NCBI GenBank assembly: GCA_017632555.1
Contig: JAGBRF010000041.1
Span: 1-14,394 of the forward strand
DNA from: Alphaproteobacteria bacterium
GTDB taxonomy: Bacteria; Pseudomonadota; Alphaproteobacteria; RF32; UBA3637
Length of the DNA stretch: 14,394 nucleotides
Direction of reading: 5' to 3'
Shown: positions 1 through 6,041 of the stretch, in pieces
Numbering within the stretch: the stretch's first letter is position 1
How the letters are laid out: each line of letters starts with the position of its first letter
Program-made: the position numbers and the translations under genes
The notes under the pieces: generated by a model
Database searches by the model: none
What the model was told of the DNA's origin: nothing
The model's input: the letters and a program-made list of their open reading frames with translations, nothing else

Positions 1-1
1 A

Positions 2-151
2 TATACGTATCCGATAGATGAAGACTTTATGAGAGCCCTTGAATTCGGTATGGGACAAGCGTCCGGACATGCTTTGGGCGTGGATCGGTTGATAATGCTG
101 ATTACCGGTGCAGACGATATCCGCGATACGTGTTGGGTGCCGGTGTTGTAA
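2..151 (+). CDS. epmA: EF-P--(R)-beta-lysine ligase, EpmA/GenX family (3' end only)
   Basis: The window opens inside this gene; only the last 49 codons and a TAA stop are present. The visible part is the C-terminal end of a class II aminoacyl-tRNA-synthetase-type catalytic domain, with the motif 3 block reading ALGVDRLIMLITGA. EpmA uses this fold to attach beta-lysine to a conserved lysine of elongation factor P, which helps ribosomes through polyproline stretches. True lysyl-tRNA synthetase is the alternative. I prefer EpmA because the glycine-rich approach reads GQASGHALGVDR and the protein ends soon after motif 3 with a short DTCWVPVL tail, as in the short alphaproteobacterial EpmA proteins. 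The gene converges on the bacteriohemerythrin gene and the two share a hairpin between their ends. The family (class II LysRS-like) is secure; the EpmA assignment is probable. Confidence 0.72.
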   Translation, partial: YTYPIDEDFMRALEFGMGQASGHALGVDRLIMLITGADDIRDTCWVPVL

Positions 152-179
152 AAAAAAGGCTTGGTATAAAACCCAAGCC
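150..179 (-). terminator. Intrinsic terminator of the rplY-pth-ychF-hemerythrin operon
   Basis: A 7-bp perfect stem (GGCTTGG at 158-164 with CCAAGCC at 173-179, 8-nt loop) is followed on the minus strand by a run of eight Ts (the A-run at 150-157 on +). It lies just past the minus-strand hemerythrin stop codon. On + it follows the epmA stop directly but has no U-tract after it, so it is mainly a minus-strand terminator and at best a weak one for epmA. Confidence 0.78.
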
Positions 180-186
180 CAAAATC

Positions 187-624
187 TTAAAAATTCATTC
201 TTGGCGGTAGGTTACGGATACGAATAAGGTATGGTTTTAAAATTTTATCACGGCTCATAATATGACCCAACAACCATACATTCAAAAAGTTTGCCAACTT
301 TAAAGAAAGACGTCTTTTTTCTTCGATGGAAGGAGCAACATCAAATTGTTGGCGCATTTCAGAAACGTTGTGAATAAATACTTGATGAGAACGCATGTGA
401 TTTTCGATATCCGGAAATTGAACCCGTTCCATAATGTCTTCTTCGTGCGAAAAATGATTACGCGCATAGTCATAGCATTTTTCAAAGACTTTTTCAATCA
501 TCGGAAAATCATCAACTTGTGCAGCCAAATATGCTTGGTTGACAACGTCCAAAAAAGCTTTGTGTTCATCATCCAATGGTGGATAATCCAACTTCATACT
601 ATCGCGCCAATTAGCTAACGGCAT
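187..624 (-). CDS. Bacteriohemerythrin (diiron O2-binding protein)
   Basis: This 145-aa single-domain protein belongs to the hemerythrin family, which binds O2 (or senses O2/NO) at a carboxylate-bridged non-heme diiron centre in the cytoplasm. All the expected ligands are visible and in order: His21 (in DDEHKAF), His57 and Glu61 (HFSHEE), His76 and His80 (HMRSH), His121 and Asp126 (HIMSRD). An aromatic Trp6 lies near the N-terminus, as is usual. The length matches free-standing bacterial hemerythrins, with no methyl-accepting or GGDEF domain fused. A good ribosome-binding site (AAGGAGA, complement of 631-637) sits 6 bp before the ATG. The gene starts only 16 bp after the ychF stop, so it is probably the last gene of the rplY-pth-ychF transcript. 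Whether it stores, delivers or senses oxygen cannot be read from sequence. Confidence 0.93.
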   Translation of the reverse strand: MPLANWRDSMKLDYPPLDDEHKAFLDVVNQAYLAAQVDDFPMIEKVFEKCYDYARNHFSHEEDIMERVQFPDIENHMRSHQVFIHNVSEMRQQFDVAPSIEEKRRLSLKLANFLNVWLLGHIMSRDKILKPYLIRIRNLPPRMNF

Positions 625-641
625 TTGTTCTCTCCTTATCT

Positions 642-1745
642 TTAAACATTAAACAAGAAATGGACAACGTCCCCATCTTGCATAATATAATTTTTTCCTT
701 CCGAACGCAATTTCCCTTGCTCTTTTGCGCCCACTTCACCATGGCACGCAACATAATCAGCATAAGAAATTACTTCCGCCCGAATGAAACCACGTTCAAA
801 ATCCGTATGAATAACGCCGGCCGCATTCGGAGCCAAAGCCCCTTTTTTCACCGTCCACGCATGAGCTTCTTTCGGCCCGCTTGTGAAAAATGTTAAAAGG
901 TTTAGTAGATTATAACCCACTTTTATGATTCGATTCAAGCCCGTTTCTTCTAAATTTAAACTTTTTAAGAATTCTTTTTGTTCTTCCGGGTCTGTCAATT
1001 GAGCAACTTCTGATTCAATTTCGGCCGAAATGATAACGGTTTTTGCACCTTCTTTTTCAGCAAAATCAATAACTTGTTTTGAATAAGCGTTTCCGGTTGC
1101 GGCACTTTCTTCATCAACATTGCAAACATAAAGGACCGGTTTTGACGTCAATAAAAAAAGTGATTTTAAAATTTTTTCTTGCGCTTCATCGTCCATTTTA
1201 ACGCTTCTGGCGGGCTTTCCTTCACGCAAAGCGTCCAAAACTTTTTGCATGACAGGAAAGATTTCTTTCGATTCGCGGTCATTTGCCCGTGCTTTTTTTT
1301 CAATCGGGATAATTCGTTTTTCCAAACTATCCAAATCAGCCAACATCAATTCGGTTTCAACCGTTTGAGCATCACGAACGGGGTCGATGGATCCTTCCAC
1401 ATGGGTAATGTCGTCATTTTCAAAACAACGCAAGACATGAATAATCGCATCGACTTCACGAATGTTGGCCAAAAACTGATTGCCCAATCCTTCGCCCTTG
1501 GAAGCGCCGCGTACCAATCCGGCAATATCCACAAATTCCAATTGTGTCGGAACAATTTTTTCCGCTTTGTCAATAGCGGCCAATTCGTCCAAACGAGCAT
1601 CTGGAACGGCAACGCGTCCGACATTCGGTTCGATTGTGCAAAAAGGATAGTTTGCCGCCTGTGCAGAAGCGGTTTGTGTCAACGCATTAAACAAAGTTGA
1701 CTTTCCGACATTCGGTAATCCGACAATACCACAATTAAATCCCAT
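642..1745 (-). CDS. ychF: Redox-regulated ATPase YchF (Obg family, OLA1-like)
   Basis: This 367-aa cytoplasmic P-loop protein of the TRAFAC/Obg group is universal in bacteria, binds ribosomes and prefers ATP over GTP. The P-loop is GLPNVGKST (residues 9-17). Switch regions follow as YPFCTIEPN (33-41) and [10 protein letters not shown] (73-82). The base-specificity motif is of the NxxE type (NVDE near residue 210) rather than NKxD, which is the known reason for the ATP preference of this family. The C-terminal part (about 280-364) is the TGS domain. Length is standard. The start codon lies inside the end of pth (11-bp overlap), and a GGAG ribosome-binding site is embedded in the pth coding sequence, which points to translational coupling. 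It follows rplY and pth, the usual alphaproteobacterial order. Confidence 0.97.
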   Translation of the reverse strand: MGFNCGIVGLPNVGKSTLFNALTQTASAQAANYPFCTIEPNVGRVAVPDARLDELAAIDKAEKIVPTQLEFVDIAGLVRGASKGEGLGNQFLANIREVDAIIHVLRCFENDDITHVEGSIDPVRDAQTVETELMLADLDSLEKRIIPIEKKARANDRESKEIFPVMQKVLDALREGKPARSVKMDDEAQEKILKSLFLLTSKPVLYVCNVDEESAATGNAYSKQVIDFAEKEGAKTVIISAEIESEVAQLTDPEEQKEFLKSLNLEETGLNRIIKVGYNLLNLLTFFTSGPKEAHAWTVKKGALAPNAAGVIHTDFERGFIRAEVISYADYVACHGEVGAKEQGKLRSEGKNYIMQDGDVVHFLFNV

Positions 1746-2307
1746 TTATTTTTTCTCCAATAATCGATGCAAAGGTTGTCCAACCTTTCAAAATTAGAAT
1801 ATCTATGTTTTGTGCTATCAAGTCAATAGCAAAATTTATTTTTTCTTTATCTGCTTTGTTAAAAGTTGATAAAACCCAGTTGATGACATCTTGCTTTTGA
1901 ACCGGACGACCGACACCGATGCGAATGCGTACATAATTGTTTGTAATTTGGTTGTCGATACTTTTTAATCCGTTGTGACCGGCATTACCGCCACCGCATT
2001 TTGATTTTAATGCGCCGACATTCAAATCCATATCATCATGAATAACAATAACGTTTTCGGACGGTATTTTGTAAAATTTGACCAATTCGCCGACACAGTT
2101 GCCGGACAAATTCATATAAGTTTGGGGTTTTACCAATAAAACTTTTTCGCCGCCGATATTTCCTTCGGCGACCAATCCTTGAGCTTTCTTTTTAAAGTCG
2201 GAAAAAGAATAACGGCGGAATATTTCATCCGCCGCCATAAAACCAACGTTGTGGCGGGTTCCTTGATATTCCTTATCCGGATTGCCAAGCCCGACCACCA
2301 AAAACAT
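1735..2307 (-). CDS. pth: Peptidyl-tRNA hydrolase (Pth)
   Basis: This 190-aa enzyme cleaves peptidyl-tRNA dropped from ribosomes, recycling tRNA in the cytoplasm. Family signatures are all present: GLGNP at 6-10 with Asn9; TRHNVGF at 17-23, holding the catalytic His19; the [10 protein letters not shown] block at 60-69 with Asn66; HDDMDL at 90-95 with the acidic residue that activates the histidine; and the [13 protein letters not shown] loop that contacts the acceptor stem. Length is that of ordinary bacterial Pth. The gene begins 3 bp after the rplY stop, with its AAGGAA ribosome-binding site inside the end of rplY, and its own end overlaps ychF by 11 bp, so the three genes are almost certainly one transcript. 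It is an essential housekeeping gene in most bacteria. Confidence 0.97.
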   Translation of the reverse strand: MFLVVGLGNPDKEYQGTRHNVGFMAADEIFRRYSFSDFKKKAQGLVAEGNIGGEKVLLVKPQTYMNLSGNCVGELVKFYKIPSENVIVIHDDMDLNVGALKSKCGGGNAGHNGLKSIDNQITNNYVRIRIGVGRPVQKQDVINWVLSTFNKADKEKINFAIDLIAQNIDILILKGWTTFASIIGEKINGI

Positions 2308-2310
2308 TGC

Positions 2311-2961
2311 TTATTCCTTCTTTTCTTCCGCAGCAGCCGGAGCAGCAGCTTCCGTTGTCGTTTCAGCAGCCGGAGCAGCTTCTTCTACAACTTCTTCTTT
2401 TGCCGGTTCAGCGATTGTAACAACAGTTACTTCTTCGTCATGAACCAATTTAACGCCGGCAGGCAATTGGACGTCTTTGTTTGTCTTGACATCACCGATG
2501 TTCATGTCACCGATATCCAAGATCAATTTTTCCGGAATGTTATCCGGTGAGCAAGCAACTTCCAAAGCACGGTGAACGACATTCAATACACCGCCGTTCT
2601 TGATACCAGGAGCTGTTGCTTCATTTTCAAAGTGCAAAGGAATTTCCATTGTCAAGTGAGCATTCTTTGAAATACGCAAGAAGTCTGCGTGGATAGGACG
2701 ATCTGTCAAACGATGGAATTGAACGTCTTGGCACAAAGTACGAATTTTTTCGCCATCAACATCAATTTCGAATTGGTGTGTCCAGAAACCCGGTTTATTT
2801 AATAAAGCAACAATTACTTTTTCTTCTACGCTAAACAAAACAGGTGCTTTTTTGTCGCCGTAAACAACTGCAGGGATAAAACCAGTGCGACGAACAGCAC
2901 GGGAGGCCCCCTTACCAGCCTTTTCACGTTTAACGGCTTTAATTTCAATTATATTAGCCAT
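2311..2961 (-). CDS. rplY: 50S ribosomal protein L25 / general stress protein Ctc (long form)
   Basis: This 216-aa protein is the long, two-domain form of L25 (Ctc/TL5 type) that binds 5S rRNA in the large subunit. Residues 1 to about 95 are the 5S-binding domain, recognisable from the KAGKGASRAVRRTGFIPAVVYG region. Residues about 100-185 form the additional beta domain found in Ctc proteins. The tail (186-216) is low-complexity Ala/Glu, common in alphaproteobacterial L25. The ATG has an AAAGGAT ribosome-binding site (complement of 2969-2975) at a normal distance. It is the first gene of the rplY-pth-ychF-hemerythrin operon and has a promoter and a structured leader upstream, described separately. 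Confidence 0.96.
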   Translation of the reverse strand: MANIIEIKAVKREKAGKGASRAVRRTGFIPAVVYGDKKAPVLFSVEEKVIVALLNKPGFWTHQFEIDVDGEKIRTLCQDVQFHRLTDRPIHADFLRISKNAHLTMEIPLHFENEATAPGIKNGGVLNVVHRALEVACSPDNIPEKLILDIGDMNIGDVKTNKDVQLPAGVKLVHDEEVTVVTIAEPAKEEVVEEAAPAAETTTEAAAPAAAEEKKE

Positions 2962-2986
2962 TTTTATAATCCTTTATATTTATGTT

Positions 2987-3045
2987 AAAAAGCCCAACTC
3001 CTCCAGGGGTGGTGGAAGGCTTTACTTTCTCCACAGCGGAAAAAG
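2987..3045 (-). promoter_or_regulatory. Structured rplY leader with terminator-like hairpin (possible attenuator)
   Basis: Read on the minus strand, the leader between the predicted start of transcription (about 3046) and rplY contains two hairpins. The first pairs 3038-3045 with 3025-3032 (8 bp including one G-U, 5-nt loop) and sits at the very 5' end. The second has an outer 6-bp stem (3018-3023 with 2989-2994, AAAGCC/GGCTTT) and an inner stem (3006-3010 with 2997-3001); its 3' arm runs straight into a T-run (A-run at 2987-2991 on +), the shape of an intrinsic terminator. The second hairpin also buries a GGAGGAG sequence on the minus strand. No minus-strand gene lies upstream that would need a terminator, so premature termination or autoregulation of rplY is a reasonable inference. 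E. coli L25 is known to repress its own mRNA. Confidence 0.5.
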
Positions 3046-3052
3046 CTGTATC

Positions 3053-3081
3053 CTTATATATCAAAATGAAAAAAATTGCAA
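3053..3081 (-). promoter_or_regulatory. Predicted sigma70-type promoter of the rplY operon
   Basis: On the minus strand a TTGCAA -35 box (3076-3081) and a TATAAG -10 box (3053-3058) are separated by exactly 17 bp. Transcription would start near 3046, at the foot of the first leader hairpin. It is the only well-spaced pair I see upstream of rplY. Confidence 0.6.
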
Positions 3082-3193
3082 GAATTATTTTAAATTTTTT
3101 GGAAAAGATTCAGAAACCGGGTGTTTGCGGTATAAAAAAATAATGTATTGAAAGAAAATAAAAAAATTTTTTTTGTTAAACTAAAATTAAGTA
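3082..3193. other. AT-rich divergent intergenic spacer
   Basis: This non-coding spacer lies between the two divergent promoters. It is very AT-rich and contains a 15-bp AT palindrome (seven As then eight Ts, 3160-3174) directly upstream of the secretion-operon promoter. Such phased A/T tracts bend DNA, bind nucleoid proteins and can act as UP elements, but no specific operator repeat is visible. No convincing small gene is present. Confidence 0.5.
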
Positions 3194-3222
3194 TTGTCTT
3201 CTTAAAATAAAGCTGTTATGCT
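3194..3222 (+). promoter_or_regulatory. Predicted sigma70-type promoter of the virB7-virB11 operon
   Basis: A TTGTCT -35 box (3194-3199) and a TATGCT -10 box (3217-3222) are separated by 17 bp. Transcription would begin near 3229, about 25 bp before the ATG of the small lipoprotein gene. The promoter is divergent from that of rplY and has A/T tracts just upstream. Confidence 0.55.
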
Positions 3223-3253
3223 GTAAAAAATATAAAAATGAAAAGGAGTAAAA

Positions 3254-3430
3254 ATGAAAAATATCTTAGTTTTTTCCGTGCTTGTTTTAGCGGCTTTTCT
3301 GATGGCTTGCGGGTCATTGTATGAAAAAGAACCGGTCGGAATTGGTATCGATTATTCCGAATTAAAGCGTTCACCATGCGCTTGTATGGAAGTCGAAATG
3401 TTGCCAGAATTACCGGAATGGTTTTCATAA
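3254..3430 (+). CDS. Small lipoprotein in VirB7 position of the type IV secretion operon
   Basis: This 58-aa ORF begins at an ATG with an AGGAG ribosome-binding site 5 bp upstream and ends with TAA 20 bp before the next gene. Residues 1-18 are a lipoprotein signal peptide (MKN, hydrophobic core, then lipobox LMAC), giving a mature lipid-anchored protein of about 40 residues from Cys19. The residue after the cysteine is Gly, so sorting to the outer membrane is expected. The mature part is unfamiliar; it has two more cysteines in a CAC motif (42 and 44) and a Pro/Glu-rich end (LPELPEWFS). VirB7 proteins are lipoproteins of this size, encoded directly before virB8, that anchor VirB9 at the outer membrane, in Agrobacterium through a disulfide. 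Position, size and lipobox all fit VirB7; sequence similarity to known VirB7 is not evident to me. An unrelated entry-exclusion-type lipoprotein is the alternative. Confidence 0.78.
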   Translation: MKNILVFSVLVLAAFLMACGSLYEKEPVGIGIDYSELKRSPCACMEVEMLPELPEWFS

Positions 3431-3450
3431 ACTAGAAGGGTAACTTTAAC

Positions 3451-4218
3451 ATGGCGTTTTTTCCAAAATCGGCTTCGCTGTCATCAAAGGTGCAGTCGTT
3501 GAAAGACGAAAGAACTTCCAAAAACACCGTTTCGGAAGAAAATTTACGAGAACGGCGATATTTTTGGACGGCACGCGCCTTTGCTATGGTTTTTGCGACC
3601 AGTTTGATTACAAATATCATCATGCTGATGAGTTTGTTTTCATTGGTGCCGTTGGTACGTGTTCAACCGTACGAATTGACTTTTTCGGATAAAAATGCCC
3701 AAACTGTTACCGTTCAACCTTTCAGGGTGGACGACAGACTGTTAAACAGTATTTCCGCTTCAATGGTGCGTCAATATGTAACGCTTCGCAAAACAATTAC
3801 GCCTGATTCAGATGAAATGGCTTATCGTTGGGGAACAAACGGCCCCATTGATTTGTTATCAACGCCTAATACGTTCCAAGTTTTTGCCAATCAGGCCGGT
3901 AAGATATTGGACGCCGCCGTCAAATCACAAGTTACGCGTAACGTTGTTATCAAGTCCGCAATTCCCTATGTTTCGGAAGGAAAAGGCAAAGGGGAATATT
4001 GGATTGTTGATTACGATTTGATAACGATGTCGCCGCAAAATGCAACCGAAGAAATAGTGCCTTATGTTGCAACGGTTTATGTAACGTACGAGCCGTACGA
4101 TAATCGATGGGAAAACAGGTTAAAAAATCCGATTGGTTTTAAAGTGGCTCAATTTGGTGATGAAACAAGGGAATCATACGATATGCGTGAAAGAGAAAAG
4201 GTGAAAAATAATAGGTAA
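3451..4218 (+). CDS. virB8: VirB8-like type IV secretion inner-membrane protein
   Basis: This 255-aa protein has the VirB8 layout: a short cytoplasmic N-terminus (about 1-38, polar and charged), one membrane-spanning segment (about 40-69) and a periplasmic NTF2-like domain. Near the end it carries the family's NPIGF motif (226-230, preceded by RWENRLK), typical of VirB8/TrbF/DotI. VirB8 proteins scaffold the inner-membrane part of the secretion channel and contact VirB9 and VirB10. The gene follows the small lipoprotein gene by 20 bp with a GAAGGG ribosome-binding site and precedes the virB9-like gene. DotI/IcmL, the type IVB counterpart, is the alternative name. I prefer VirB8 because the next genes resemble VirB9, VirB10 and VirB11 better than DotH, DotG and DotB. 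The charged C-terminal tail after NPIGF is about 25 residues. Confidence 0.85.
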   Translation: MAFFPKSASLSSKVQSLKDERTSKNTVSEENLRERRYFWTARAFAMVFATSLITNIIMLMSLFSLVPLVRVQPYELTFSDKNAQTVTVQPFRVDDRLLNSISASMVRQYVTLRKTITPDSDEMAYRWGTNGPIDLLSTPNTFQVFANQAGKILDAAVKSQVTRNVVIKSAIPYVSEGKGKGEYWIVDYDLITMSPQNATEEIVPYVATVYVTYEPYDNRWENRLKNPIGFKVAQFGDETRESYDMREREKVKNNR

Positions 4219-4263
4219 AAAATAAGAATTTGTTAATAATTTCATTTTTATAATATTTTTAGC

Positions 4264-4293
4264 TAGACTTTTATGTCGATGTTAGTTTATATT
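4264..4293 (+). promoter_or_regulatory. Possible internal promoter before virB9
   Basis: The 110-bp gap between virB8 and virB9 is the largest in the operon and is very AT-rich. It holds TAGACT (4264-4269) and TATATT (4288-4293) 18 bp apart, and a separate perfect TATAAT (4249-4254) without a good -35 box. virB9 then has a clear AAGGAAAG ribosome-binding site just before its ATG. This is weak evidence for an internal promoter; no terminator hairpin is seen in the gap. Confidence 0.28.
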
Positions 4294-4328
4294 GGTATTC
4301 AGGTGTTAATCAAGGAAAGAGTTCGAAC

Positions 4329-5954
4329 ATGTCAAAACAACTTAATATTAAAAAAATAGGGATAATGGCCACCGCGGGTGTCTTTGCATTTGCAATGTGT
4401 GTGGCTAATGCGCAACAAGTTGCTCCGGGGGATGTTGACGGTGCATTGATGAGTGATGCAATGGCACAGACAGCCGGCAGCTTTGATACGATGAATTTGA
4501 GTTATCTGTCATCGTTGGGTATGCAACAAAAAGCATGGAATGATCCTATGCAACACATGGGGGAAGGTCAAATCAAACCGGGTTATTCCCGTTACATTTG
4601 GTCACCTGATGTTGTTTTACCGTTGCGTTTGCGTGAAGGTATGATGACTTTAATCAACTTACCGACTTGGGAATTAATCGAAAAAGTTCACATCGGATCA
4701 CCTGAATCTTTTGGCGGAGAAATTGCCGCACCGAACTCTTTATTGCTTTATGCAGATCCGACCTTCTTGGGCGTTGACAGTAACTTGATTATTTTCGGTC
4801 GTTCCGGAAACAGATATGTTTTCTATTTGCGCAGTGAAACTTATAATACAGACCGCATCACCAATGCGGTTGTTGACGTTATTGTCGGACCAAAATATAC
4901 ACCGGCCAGTGCAGGTGGTGCTTCTAACTTATCCGGTGGCGCTTCCGTGAATATGGGATCCATGGGCGGTGTCGGTTATGCCGGTGGTTCGGGGGCTCCG
5001 GGTTGGAGTGGCGCCGGCAGTTTAACACCGGGTGGCAGTCAATCACCAAATCCGGGCTTGAATACAGCAACAAACGGTCCGAAAAATTGGTTGGAATCAA
5101 TTCCTGTCGATCCGGAAAAGTTCCGTTTCGATATCGATGTTTTTATTCCAAATCCAAGCGATATAGAATTGGCACCGGAACGTGTGTGGCGTGATGAAAT
5201 TTTCACATACATCGATTTCGGTAAAAAAGCTTTGACAATGACACAACGTCCTGTTGTCAATTTGATTGTTCAAGATTCCGAAGTTCCTGTCGGTTCCAGA
5301 ACAAAAGGCGAGCACAGTCGTTTGTTGGTTGTGGAAGGTATCGGTGATATGGTTTTGCGTAACGGACAAAGAATTGTTTGTTTAAAAATGCGCCGTGATC
5401 CTGCAACAGGATTGGACAATACGGATTATTCTTGGTCAGATCAAAACAATTGGTATGCTCCTCAACCATCCAACCAATCCGATGAAATGGGATATGGTGC
5501 CGGTAATGGTATGGGTATGATGGGTGCCGATGGTATGGATATGTACGGTCAAGGTGGAAATCCGTATATGGTTCAAGGAATGGCTCCGATACCGGAAGGT
5601 GTCCGTCAATCCGCATCTGCTTCACAAGGAATTGTCGATGTCATGTCCAACATGCCTTGCGACAGTGAAAAATCAAAATTACCGACAGCTGATGTCGATA
5701 ACATCGCTATCGAATTGGGACAAGGTTCCGATGTCGTTACTTTGGAAAATATGTGGGAAAACATTCGTTCAAAGAATCAAAACTTGTTAAAAGGATACAA
5801 CCCGTATTATTCAATCGATACAGCGGCCGAAGGTGGCGTTCCTGAATTATTCAGATTGCGTGTCGGTCCGATGAAAGATATCAAAACAGGTGACGAAATT
5901 TGTGCGAAATTATCGAAGAAAGGAATTTCCTGCTCTGTAATCAGAACACAATAG
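4329..5954 (+). CDS. virB9: VirB9-like outer-membrane-complex protein with C-terminal SPOR-like domain
   Basis: This 541-aa secreted protein has a Sec signal peptide (1-28, likely cut after VANA). Residues about 87-188 resemble the VirB9 N-terminal beta-sandwich (VVLPLRLREGMMTLINLP, then a DSNLIIFGRSGNRYVFYLR strand region). Residues about 284-357 resemble the VirB9 C-terminal domain (RVWRDEIFTYIDFGKK, ending MVLRNGQRIVCLKMRR), the part that joins VirB7 and VirB10 in the outer-membrane ring. The two are joined by a Gly/Ser-rich linker (about 190-245). After the second domain comes a Met/Gly-rich stretch (about 388-420). The last 50 residues end in LFRLRVGPMKDIKTGDE and GISCSVIRTQ, the pattern of a SPOR domain that binds peptidoglycan stripped of stem peptides. 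At nearly twice the size of ordinary VirB9 (about 270-290 aa), it probably ties the secretion ring to the cell wall. DotH/IcmK is a weaker alternative, as its GxPW-type motif is not seen. Confidence 0.82.
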   Translation: MSKQLNIKKIGIMATAGVFAFAMCVANAQQVAPGDVDGALMSDAMAQTAGSFDTMNLSYLSSLGMQQKAWNDPMQHMGEGQIKPGYSRYIWSPDVVLPLRLREGMMTLINLPTWELIEKVHIGSPESFGGEIAAPNSLLLYADPTFLGVDSNLIIFGRSGNRYVFYLRSETYNTDRITNAVVDVIVGPKYTPASAGGASNLSGGASVNMGSMGGVGYAGGSGAPGWSGAGSLTPGGSQSPNPGLNTATNGPKNWLESIPVDPEKFRFDIDVFIPNPSDIELAPERVWRDEIFTYIDFGKKALTMTQRPVVNLIVQDSEVPVGSRTKGEHSRLLVVEGIGDMVLRNGQRIVCLKMRRDPATGLDNTDYSWSDQNNWYAPQPSNQSDEMGYGAGNGMGMMGADGMDMYGQGGNPYMVQGMAPIPEGVRQSASASQGIVDVMSNMPCDSEKSKLPTADVDNIAIELGQGSDVVTLENMWENIRSKNQNLLKGYNPYYSIDTAAEGGVPELFRLRVGPMKDIKTGDEICAKLSKKGISCSVIRTQ

Positions 5955-5973
5955 GTTTTAAGGTAGGTTGTTG

Positions 5974-6013
5974 ATTTTGCCCTTTGAGATGACTTCATTG
6001 ATAAGGGCAAAAT
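5974..6013 (+). promoter_or_regulatory. Strong intercistronic hairpin between virB9 and virB10
   Basis: An 11-bp perfect inverted repeat (ATTTTGCCCTT at 5974-5984, AAGGGCAAAAT at 6003-6013) with an 18-nt loop fills most of the 87-bp gap between the stop of virB9 and the start of virB10. Neither strand has a T-run after the stem, so it is not a standard terminator. It is better explained as an mRNA-stabilising or processing element, or as a protein-binding site, that sets the ratio of VirB9 to the giant VirB10. Confidence 0.6.
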
Positions 6014-6041
6014 TTCGAAATAGAATGTTGGACAACGAAAG

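Noticed and set aside
2..151. The left-edge fragment as the end of lysyl-tRNA synthetase
   Set aside because: Possible from the shared fold, but the ending after motif 3 fits the shorter EpmA/GenX proteins better; only the full gene would settle it.
1179..1700. Plus-strand ORF of 173 codons opposite ychF
   Set aside because: Lies wholly antisense to a well-recognised ychF; no ribosome-binding site or family features.
2179..2550. Plus-strand ORF of 123 codons opposite the pth/rplY junction
   Set aside because: Spans two recognised genes on the other strand and has a Phe/Ser/Arg-rich composition typical of antisense reading of Glu/Ala-rich coding sequence.
2885..3151. Plus-strand ORF of 88 codons running through the rplY start, leader and promoter
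   Set aside because: No ribosome-binding site, and the part outside rplY is explained by the leader hairpins and promoter; low-complexity Lys/Asn/Phe sequence.
5039..5625. Overlapping minus-strand ORFs inside virB9
   Set aside because: Antisense to a protein with signal peptide and recognisable VirB9 domains; compositions rich in His/Tyr from reading Met/Gly codons backwards.
5974..6013. Hairpin between virB9 and virB10 considered as an intrinsic terminator
   Set aside because: The stem is strong but no T-run follows on either strand, and termination here would cut off virB10 and virB11 from the only good promoter.
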